From contig JASGDY010000092.1 of NCBI GenBank assembly GCA_047606825.1, forward strand, positions 69,827 through 133,826: a DNA stretch of 64,000 bases. The letters run 5' to 3'. Below are positions 9,369-16,173 of this stretch, one piece after another. Numbering within the stretch: position 1 is the stretch's first letter; the number at the start of each line of letters is the position of its first letter. A program made the translations under genes and the position numbers. The notes below the pieces were generated by a model. That model had not been told where the DNA came from. It saw only the letters and a list, made by a program, of their open reading frames with translations, and did not search any database. The stretch comes from Rhizosphaericola sp047606825 (GTDB lineage: Bacteria > Bacteroidota > Bacteroidia > Chitinophagales > Chitinophagaceae).

Positions 9369-9788
9369 TTAGCGTTTGTTATAGATGAATTTCAGTTTTT
9401 GGTTGGTATATTCCTGAAATTTTTTGTCGGAAGAAACCATTGTCATTTTTTCCGTAATCGCGTGGGAAATGATGGCATGGTCAGATGGGTCGTTGTGGAA
9501 TACGGTAAGGCGGAGCAAAGTCCCGGAATGTTGCTTTGTGAAAGGGAGTATTGACACATAAAAGTCGTTTTCTAAAATATTTACCAAATCATCCGCTTTG
9601 ATATTCTTCCTAAAATGTACTTTTCCGATACGTTGCAGTTGTTGTCGCTCAATAATTGAAACGGGACTTGCATAAAGCCTACTGCCAAAATCTTTCAAAA
9701 TCTCCCGCACTTCAAAACAGATTTCGTCATTTGTCTTGTCTGTAATAAGAAAAACCAAAATATTCGTATCAAGCAAATATCTATCCAT
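9369..9788 (-). CDS. PIN domain toxin, VapC-like
   Basis: PIN-domain ribonuclease of 139 residues. The conserved acidic residues are visible: Asp in YLLDTNILVF, Glu in SIIERQQL, the DPSDHAIISHA motif and a final Asp in VSSDKKFQEY. Together these form the Mg2+ site that cleaves RNA in VapC toxins. The upstream partner at 9795-9940 looks like its antitoxin but carries a frame disruption. If the antitoxin is really lost, the toxin must be inactive, regulated otherwise, or the break is a sequencing error. Confidence 0.85.
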   Translation of the reverse strand: MDRYLLDTNILVFLITDKTNDEICFEVREILKDFGSRLYASPVSIIERQQLQRIGKVHFRKNIKADDLVNILENDFYVSILPFTKQHSGTLLRLTVFHNDPSDHAIISHAITEKMTMVSSDKKFQEYTNQKLKFIYNKR

Positions 9789-9794
9789 GACGAC

Positions 9795-9940
9795 CTATCT
9801 CAGCACGGCTCTCATATCCCTAATTTCTGCAATAGGCTTCCCGCTATATTTCTGTATCGCGAGCCATGTTTTAGATACTTTTTTATCGGTATCTTTCTTT
9901 TTTGTATTCTTTTTACTTGATTTTTTTCTTTGGTATCCAT
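9795..9940 (-). pseudogene. probable antitoxin of the PIN toxin, frameshifted
   Basis: Reading from ATG at 9940, the first frame gives MDTKEKNQVKRIQK; moving back one base at the A6 run (T6 at 9898-9903 on the plus strand) gives KKDTDKKVSKTWLAIQKYSG and then KPIAEIRDMRAVLR to a stop at 9795-9797. This shifted reading looks like the short VapB-type antitoxins (Lys-rich front, W..IQ...G...I..MRA end) that precede PIN toxins, and its stop lies 6 nt before the toxin ATG. The unshifted frame continues to 9812 without sense. Cause may be a one-base loss, a sequencing error in the homopolymer, or -1 slippage on CAAAAAAG. Confidence 0.55.
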
Positions 9941-10059
9941 TTTATTCCCTTTTGTCCAAAGATACGATTTTCCGAAAAATACAGATACAACATCCATTTT
10001 TCAGTCTGCCACATAAGAAAAATATCCTTTACGTTTGCATCACAATAAAGCGCAAAAAA

Positions 10060-10539
10060 ATGTACTTGGCATTTCTTCGTTTTTTCCTGTTTTTGCTGCA
10101 TCCGTTCTTCGTTTCGATGACGGAGGTTGACTACATTCCCAAGGACAAAACGGTGGAAGTGAGCGTGCGCATCTTTACGGACGACCTGGAAAGCACCATC
10201 AAAAACCTACATAAGGACTACCCGCTCGACATCATCCATCCCAAAGACCCCAAGCTCGTCAACGGCTGGATCGACCAATATATCCATAGTCGTCTACAAG
10301 TGCGTATCGACAATGTGGTGCGTCCGATGCAGTTTGTCGGTTACGAACAGCAGGGTGAAAGTGTCTGGTGCTATTTTGAGATCAAAAACGTACCTGAACC
10401 CAAACAGATACATGTGTTCAACACACTTTTGTACGACTACAAAAAGGAACAGATCAACATGGTACGCTTCAAAAACGGCAATGCCGAGAAGTCCAGCAAG
10501 TTGCAGTTTCCGGACAATACGGTGGATTTTAATTTTTAA
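10060..10539 (+). CDS. DUF6702 family protein
   Basis: Protein of 159 residues that I recognise as the DUF6702 group common in Bacteroidota; no biochemical function is known. An N-terminal hydrophobic stretch (MYLAFLRFFLFLLHPFFVSM) is a signal peptide or anchor. The mature part begins TEVDYIPKDKTVEVSVRIFTDDLE, the hallmark of the family, and is otherwise beta-rich and soluble. Start at 10060 was chosen because the longer frame from 9736 runs antisense through the PIN toxin region. A TAnnTTTG match (TACGTTTG at 10030-10037) lies just upstream, without a good -33 partner. DUF6702 genes often sit beside M1 peptidase and HupE-like genes, as here (from memory). Confidence 0.8.
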   Translation: MYLAFLRFFLFLLHPFFVSMTEVDYIPKDKTVEVSVRIFTDDLESTIKNLHKDYPLDIIHPKDPKLVNGWIDQYIHSRLQVRIDNVVRPMQFVGYEQQGESVWCYFEIKNVPEPKQIHVFNTLLYDYKKEQINMVRFKNGNAEKSSKLQFPDNTVDFNF

Positions 10540-10746
10540 AGACGTCAAGCGTAAAACGAAACGTTTCCTGTTTCTTATAAGAAGCTGCTCTCGATATGAC
10601 GAGGATTTTTAAAGCGGATGAATTTAGGATTAAAACCATTCCTTATGTTGACGCACGCATCAAACGGCTATCAAAGGACTATGCCTCGGACTTTCCCATG
10701 TTCTTCTGACCGCTGAATACGGATTACTCCCCACTGTTAAAAACAG

Positions 10747-11670
10747 CTATTTCCTTTTCCTAAAATACAGGCGATACGAAAACACCGTTACCAGCATGGC
10801 TGACCCCAACACCAGATGCACCGGCTGTGCATAGGCCGGAAAGTCCAGTTTGACCAGCGTAAAGCCCATCGTCAACTCGCCAATCACCAAGACCAGCAAC
10901 AGGAACCCCAATTTTTGCAGTCTGGTATACGAAAGGCTGCGCCAGAACAAAAACACGCAGGCAAACGACGACAGCCACGCCAGTACTTCGTGGACAATCA
11001 ATATTGTGCCAGTATTGGACAGCCATTTCCCCCGTTCGGTATATTGCAATGCCTTGGACGTAATATCTACGGAAGTCCTGACCTGCGTCCCAACCAATAT
11101 CTGTATAAATACCAATGTCAATGCAACACAGCTTATCCATTTCAGTGTCGTGTCCTGGATGCCGTAACTGCCTTGCGCCTTGTGGATCATCAACACGCAG
11201 ATGCCTGCCATCACATATATCGGCAACAGGTGTATCGTCACGGTGTCAACGTGCAGATTGGTGCGTATAGTCAACCATCCCAATAGCGACTCTACAATGA
11301 CAACGACCATCAGCAAGACAGACAGCCAAAAGATAGAAGGTTTGCTACGGTAAAATTTGCGGTAACTGTACACAATCAGTCCGATTAGCACAAATCCCAA
11401 TATGGCCGTACAGAGACGGTTGATATATTCGACCCAGGTATGGAAGGCATTGAACGTATGGTCGATGTCCTGGCGGCTCAGGTATTTTTCATAGTCCTTG
11501 GGAAGCTGCCCCGCGTTCATCGGCGGGATGATACGGCCAAAACAGGTTGGCCAGTCCGGACATCCCATCCCGCTATGTGTCGTACGTACGATGCTTCCCG
11601 CGAGTATCACGACAAAAATGAGCAACAACACCAGCCTTACAAACCGCACATACGCTTTATTGACCTTCAT
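10747..11670 (-). CDS. heme A synthase, COX15/CtaA family
   Basis: Membrane protein of 307 residues with eight hydrophobic segments that converts heme O to heme A for cytochrome oxidase. Motifs: TTHSGMGCPDWPTCFGRI after the first membrane helix (with the paired Cys of the loop), and the heme-ligand His residues in HTWVEYINRL, HLLPIYVMAG, VHEVLAWLSS and VHLVLGSAML. Length and spacing are normal for the COX15 family. The heme O synthase gene ctaB, often a neighbour, is not here. Confidence 0.92.
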   Translation of the reverse strand: MKVNKAYVRFVRLVLLLIFVVILAGSIVRTTHSGMGCPDWPTCFGRIIPPMNAGQLPKDYEKYLSRQDIDHTFNAFHTWVEYINRLCTAILGFVLIGLIVYSYRKFYRSKPSIFWLSVLLMVVVIVESLLGWLTIRTNLHVDTVTIHLLPIYVMAGICVLMIHKAQGSYGIQDTTLKWISCVALTLVFIQILVGTQVRTSVDITSKALQYTERGKWLSNTGTILIVHEVLAWLSSFACVFLFWRSLSYTRLQKLGFLLLVLVIGELTMGFTLVKLDFPAYAQPVHLVLGSAMLVTVFSYRLYFRKRK

Positions 11671-11840
11671 GGAAACGCCTTATTTGATTCGGTTGTCGGC
11701 AAAAATACTAAAAGCAATATTGAAATCTAGCGAATGTTGACAGATACTCCAATTTGTACGGTAGTAATCAAAGTAAGAAAACAAAACCCACACATGTCAT
11801 CTTCCTTTTTTTGCTTTTTCCTTTTTACTTTTGGTTTCTT

Positions 11841-12437
11841 ATGTTAGAAGCTTATCTGGATGGATTTCGGGTTGAGGCAGGCTGTGACGAGGCGGGACGC
11901 GGATGTTACGCCGGGCCGGTATTCGCGGCGGCGGCTATTTTGCCACACGATTTTTACCATCCACTGCTCAACGACAGCAAGCAGGTAAAAGAAAAAGACC
12001 GCAACACCTTACGCACGTATATCGAACAAAACGCACTTGCCTATGCCGTCGGCATGGTAACAAATGAAGAAATAGACCAGATCAACATCCTGCGCGCCTC
12101 TTTCAAGGCAATGCACCTCGCGATCGACCAGCTACGCACCCGTCCCGATTTTCTCCTGATAGACGGCAACCGGTTTGACCGCCATCCGTCCATTCCGCAC
12201 CTTTGTGTCGTCAAAGGCGACGGAAAATATGCCTCTATTGCCGCCGCCAGCATATTGGCCAAAACCTACCGTGATGCATACATGACTGCACTCGACGAGG
12301 ATTTTCCGATGTACAACTGGAAAAAAAATAAAGGCTACGGCACGCTCGACCACCGAAAAGCGATTGCCCGATACGGCTTGTCGCCCTACCACCGGAAATC
12401 GTTCAACATATTGCCGACACAGATAGTGCTGTTTTGA
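11841..12437 (+). CDS. rnhB: ribonuclease HII
   Basis: RNase HII removes ribonucleotides from DNA and degrades RNA-DNA hybrids. The 198-residue protein has the catalytic Asp16-Glu17 in GCDEAGRGCYAGPV, Asp108 in LLIDGNRF, and Asp145 in ASILAKTYRD, the full metal site. I chose ATG at 11841 (MLEAYLDGF); the longer frame from 11754 adds a hydrophobic stretch that is only a translation of the T-rich spacer. That spacer (11803-11840) is a copy of the recurrent T-rich boundary element, contains TACTTTTG at 11826-11833, and ends directly at the start codon. Confidence 0.93.
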   Translation: MLEAYLDGFRVEAGCDEAGRGCYAGPVFAAAAILPHDFYHPLLNDSKQVKEKDRNTLRTYIEQNALAYAVGMVTNEEIDQINILRASFKAMHLAIDQLRTRPDFLLIDGNRFDRHPSIPHLCVVKGDGKYASIAAASILAKTYRDAYMTALDEDFPMYNWKKNKGYGTLDHRKAIARYGLSPYHRKSFNILPTQIVLF

Positions 12438-12626
12438 ACCTACTGCACAAAGAATAAAAATTAGCTGCCTTGTCATTCAATGTGCCAACCGACGGTTATG
12501 ATTTAATATTATCCTGCTATATATTGCGTATTGAGGGGTTGTCACCAACAATTTTATTGGTTTGTATTCATTGCTCCTCCTTTTAAATGCAAAATTTTCC
12601 GTACATTAGCCGAAAATGTACACATT

Positions 12627-12836
12627 ATGAAAAGATTGAATCTGTATTGCTTCATTGGTGGACTTTTATTGGTATTGATGGGCACGGTGAGCATTAGCCA
12701 TTTTGTCGAAACGCCTAATTTCGGCATAGCCAACACCTCTTCCAAAATTGGTCAATATGCCGGCATGGCATTCATTCCGCTGTTTGGTTTGCTGATGCTG
12801 GTGGAATCCATCCGTAGGTTTAAGTTAGAGAATTAA
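12627..12836 (+). CDS. small two-helix membrane protein of unknown function
   Basis: Open frame of 69 residues starting MKRLNLYCFIGGLLLVLMG. Two hydrophobic segments (residues about 7-22 and 45-60) are separated by a polar loop, and the protein ends in a basic RRFKLEN tail. Codon use and the clean ATG resemble neighbouring genes. I do not recognise the family. It lies between rnhB and a deacetylase gene and has its own upstream spacer of almost 200 nt, so it is probably transcribed alone. Confidence 0.5.
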   Translation: MKRLNLYCFIGGLLLVLMGTVSISHFVETPNFGIANTSSKIGQYAGMAFIPLFGLLMLVESIRRFKLEN

Positions 12837-12948
12837 TACTCAACCATTTAGTATCAACATCTGTGTAAAAATATTTTCGGAAGAAAAGGCATTTTATTTC
12901 GATACCAATCAAAAAAAGGCATAGCTTACGCCGCAAATCATTCTTTCT

Positions 12949-13806
12949 ATGCTAAGCTTTACCAATAAGGTAAGAAGCCTTTCTCTTCCAGCGCTGCTTG
13001 CTGCAACTTTGTTGGCAGGTACAAGCTGCCAAAACGGAAAGGACAAACGAAACGCCGCCGACACCACCAAAGTCGATTCTGCATCCATCGCCATCCCGAC
13101 GGGATTGGGTTCTCCTATCACTTACGAACCGGGCAAACGCTACATTTTTCTCGCGTTTGACGACGGTCCTCAACCGCCGGGCACGGTCAACTGCAAAAAC
13201 ATTTTCCATGAAGAAGGTGTGAAAGCTACGTTTTTTCTCGTCGCTGCACATGCGTTTGACCCCATGCGGAAACGTATCGTGGACTCGCTCAACAACAGCT
13301 ATCCCGAGTTTGTGACGGGCAACCACAGCTCGACCCACGGTTTCCACGACCGCTATCCTATTTTTTACAAAAATGTGGACAGTGCCGTCAACGACATCCT
13401 GAAAGCGCAGAACGACCTGAACCTAAAACTGAAAATCGTGCGTCTCCCGGGCATGAACACCTGGGCCTCCGCAGGACAGATACAAGGGCCAAAGTCATCG
13501 CAAAATGTCGCCAAAAAGCTGGATTCCTTGGGCTACACGATTATCGGATGGGACACCGAATGGCAGTTTGTCAAGGGGTCTATACCCAAACAGGGTGCGG
13601 AAGAACTGGCAGCGCAGGTCAACAAAAAATTTGACCAGGAATATACCTACCAGCCCAATACGCTCGTGATACTGGCCCATGACCGCATGTTTGCCAAACC
13701 GCAGTACCAGGATTCCCTGCGTAAGTTCATCACGATACTGAAACAGGACAAACGCAATGTCTTCGAGACGCTGGACCACTATCCCACCGTACAGAACAGG
13801 AAGTAA
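12949..13806 (+). CDS. polysaccharide deacetylase family lipoprotein
   Basis: NodB-fold deacetylase of 285 residues. The lipobox LLAGTSC places the lipid-modified Cys at residue 27, so it is anchored in the outer or inner membrane. Catalytic residues are visible: Asp71-Asp72 in LAFDDGPQPP and the metal ligands His126 and His130 in NHSSTHGF. The later motifs RLPGMN and GWDTEWQ complete the fold, and LVILAHDRMF carries the final catalytic His. It probably removes acetyl groups from peptidoglycan or a polysaccharide; the substrate is unknown. A strong hairpin follows 35 nt after the stop. Confidence 0.88.
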   Translation: MLSFTNKVRSLSLPALLAATLLAGTSCQNGKDKRNAADTTKVDSASIAIPTGLGSPITYEPGKRYIFLAFDDGPQPPGTVNCKNIFHEEGVKATFFLVAAHAFDPMRKRIVDSLNNSYPEFVTGNHSSTHGFHDRYPIFYKNVDSAVNDILKAQNDLNLKLKIVRLPGMNTWASAGQIQGPKSSQNVAKKLDSLGYTIIGWDTEWQFVKGSIPKQGAEELAAQVNKKFDQEYTYQPNTLVILAHDRMFAKPQYQDSLRKFITILKQDKRNVFETLDHYPTVQNRK

Positions 13807-13840
13807 AATGCCAAGTAAAAAAGGCAAAAGTAAAAACGTT

Positions 13841-13887
13841 AATTACCCCAACGGCTCTGTGTCATGCACAGAGCCGTTGGGGTAATT
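13841..13887 (+). terminator. strong hairpin after the deacetylase gene
   Basis: Perfect 21-bp inverted repeat (13841-13861 with 13867-13887) around a 5-nt loop TCATG; arms run AATTACCCCAACGGCTCTGTG-like from the outside in. The A-rich boundary element precedes it at 13811-13838. It can act as a terminator although the U-run is short. Confidence 0.7.
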
Positions 13888-14070
13888 GGACAGAACAAAA
13901 TTGGATTTAATCTATCGGTCAGCGTCCCCACCACGGCTGTTGTATTCTAATAACTATATATTTAGTTTATACGGAACGCACTTTCTCTCAATCGCTTACA
14001 ACGGAATAAATTCCGTAGCTACAAAATGAAACCGAGATTACGGATCTCTATCCTATGTTGACAAACTTAG

Positions 14071-14168
14071 AACACCACGGCCGTGGTGTTAAGTCCGAAG
14101 GACTGTTATGATTATAGAAAAATAAGGACGCTATAACACAAACCCGCCCTCGGCGGGTGACATTTTCC
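14071..14168. repeat. left inverted repeat block of the IS200-like transposase
   Basis: Contains the perfect palindrome AACACCACGGCCGTGGTGTT (14071-14090), the motif AAGTCCGAAGGACT, and a second hairpin at about 14145-14158 (ACCCGCCCTCGGCGGGT). Both parts recur in inverted orientation at 14805-14911 on the other side of the transposase gene, with about 80-90% identity by eye. This is the arrangement of REP sequences around a RAYT gene. Confidence 0.75.
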
Positions 14169-14301
14169 AATCAGAGGGCGGATAGCATCCTGTAAATATG
14201 GCATAGCGAACAATCGAACTATTCTTACCGGTGGCGAAGCGAACAAATGAAAATCCTCCTTTACCAGAAAAGACATAATTTTAAACAATAAAAAAAGGAT
14301 T

Positions 14302-14763
14302 ATGGCAGGCACATTCACCCAACTCTATGTCCAATATGTTTTTGCGGTAAAAGGAAGAGAAAATTTGTTACAAAAACCGTGGCGTGATGAGGTCTTTAAA
14401 TATATCGCAGGCATCATCAAAGGAAAAAATCAAAAGCCAATCATTGTCAATGGGGTTGCCGACCATATACATGCATTTGTCGGCATAAAGCCGTCGATGA
14501 ACATTTCAGACTTAATCAGGGACATAAAAAACAATGCGACCAATTTTATCAACGACCAAAAATTTATAAAAGGGAAATTTTCATGGCAGGAAGGATTTGG
14601 TGCATTTTCGTATGCGCAATCCCAGATTGACCATGTTTACCAATATATCGCCAATCAGGAACAACACCATCAAAAAAGAACATTCAGGGAAGAGTATATT
14701 GATTTCCTTCAAAAATTTGAAGTTGAATATGACGAGAAGTATTTGTTTGATTGGATAGAATAA
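14302..14763 (+). CDS. IS200-like / REP-associated Y1 transposase
   Basis: Single-domain Y1 (HUH) transposase of 153 residues. The HUH motif is HIH at 55-57 in GVADHIHAFVGI, and the nucleophile Tyr is most likely Tyr104 in GAFSYAQSQIDHV, followed by the helix YQYIANQEQHHQKRTF that is typical of the family. These enzymes cut and rejoin single strands at hairpin ends. The gene is intact and full length. Inverted palindromic blocks flank it on both sides, which fits a REP-associated tyrosine transposase (RAYT) or an IS200/IS605 relative without tnpB. No duplicated target site is expected for this class. Confidence 0.88.
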   Translation: MAGTFTQLYVQYVFAVKGRENLLQKPWRDEVFKYIAGIIKGKNQKPIIVNGVADHIHAFVGIKPSMNISDLIRDIKNNATNFINDQKFIKGKFSWQEGFGAFSYAQSQIDHVYQYIANQEQHHQKRTFREEYIDFLQKFEVEYDEKYLFDWIE

Positions 14764-14804
14764 GTATCCCATAATTTTCGCCAGTATAGAGGTGGTCTTT
14801 CTGT

Positions 14805-14911
14805 AAAAATGTCACCCGCAGGAGGCGGGTTTGTGTTATAGGACATATACACATTTCTACAATCCTGATAGTCCTTCGGACTTAACACCACCGATGTTGT
14901 TTTAAAACTAT
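14805..14911. repeat. right inverted repeat block of the IS200-like transposase
   Basis: Reverse-complement partner of 14071-14168. It holds AATGTCACCCGCAGGAGGCG followed by GGTTTGTGTTATAG, and further out AGTCCTTCGGACTTAACACC. The left palindrome half is degenerate here (ACACCACCGATGTTGTT), so the right block has drifted. Confidence 0.72.
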
Positions 14912-14965
14912 ATGCTCCGCTCCTGCGAAACATATAAAGCCGCATTCCAACCCCCTTGATTGGCG

Positions 14966-16071
14966 TTATATGTCCTTTACACGCCATTTCTTCAATTGGT
15001 TGGTCAGCCTTTTCTCTATAAACACATACGTCAGATGGGACAAGGTCGCGGTCCCCACGACAGTAACCACAAATGCGATGAGGTAAAACCGGGTGTCCCC
15101 CGCCAGGTTATGCGCGTGCATATAGTTTTCCAAAGAGGTAATGAACAGCTTGTGGTTGATGTACAACGAATAGGAGATGAGCCCCAAATAATAGACAACC
15201 CTTGAGGAGAAAAACCGTGTAAGCCAGTTGTCCTCCAGCACCGCCAACAATAGTAGTCCCATCAGCAAATCCAGCAATATGTCCGCCTTGCGAAACGGCA
15301 TCAAGAGGATGGCCGCCAGCATAATCAACCACCAGTATTTGCCGCAGCGCGAGACGAGGTCTTTCCTTGTTTCATATACTCTGTACGTAGCAATGCCGAC
15401 AACATAGCTTCCCAGACAGCGAAGCACCGCTCCCGTACCGTTGGACGATCTCAATTGTAAGAGTCTACCCCCCGCGAATTGCGGATCGTAAAGCAGTTCC
15501 GTATTCAACAAGGGCGACAGGACAAAGATGAGTACCGCAACGATTATCAGCGTGCTGATTTTTTTGATATTGTAGCACCACAGAAAGAGCAGGGGGAACA
15601 AAAGATAAATGATCCATTCCGAGCTTAACGATCAGGTAACGCCATTGATATAGAAACTCCTCGGAAACAACACATTCAAAAAAGTAAAATTGACCGCCAG
15701 CTTCGCAAGTCCGCGTGACAGGTCGATGTAGGGATGCAGTACGACGCAATACAGAATCGTGGAAAGGAAAAAAGAGGGTAAACACGACAAAAACGCTTTA
15801 TCATGAAGTCTTTGTAGTTTTCCCTTGATATGCTTTGGCTAAACTTTTTCTTATAGGAAAGAGACAAAACAAAACCGCTCAAAACAAAGAAAAGCTCGAC
15901 CATCACGTACCAGTGGTCCAGTGATATGTAAAACGCTTTCTTGAATGGCGAAGGTTGGTCGCCCATCAGGACGTTTTCGGTAATGATATACATCCTGAAA
16001 TGGTGTAAAAGGATTAGAAAAGACGCAATTCCCCTTATGCCCGTTAGTGATTTAATTTCTTGGGTTGCCAT
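14966..16071 (-). pseudogene. broken acyltransferase 3 (OafA/YrhL family)
   Basis: The start MATQEIKSLTGIRGIASFLILLHH is the family's N-terminal helix with the catalytic His, followed by VELFFVLSGFVLSLSYKKKF and FMIKRFCRVYPLF. At a T6 run (plus-strand A6, 15768-15773) the frame breaks; adding one T restores LFFLSTILYCVVL and leads through NFTFLNVLFPRSFYINGVT to a TGA (15633-15635) exactly where the family has Trp in the TWSLSSEW motif. After it the frame is clean to the end (LRLHL-type membrane segments, YVFIEKRL). Two separate lesions argue for a real pseudogene. About 365 residues when restored; it would have O-acylated a surface glycan. Confidence 0.85.
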
Positions 16072-16173
16072 AGGTTTTAATTTTATGCAATGGTACAATA
16101 ATTTGTCTAGTAAGGTAGGGCTATTTGTATCAAACCCCAACATGGCAAACGTTCCATTTCCCAGCCGCTGCAC

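Noticed and set aside
10596..10709. Small open frame of 37 codons (MTRIFKADEFRIKTIPYVDA...)
   Set aside because: Too short and without homologue that I recognise; may be a gene relic but cannot be supported.
15633..15635. TGA read as selenocysteine or recoded Trp in the acyltransferase
   Set aside because: A separate frameshift upstream in the same gene and no selenocysteine hairpin make decay the simpler explanation.
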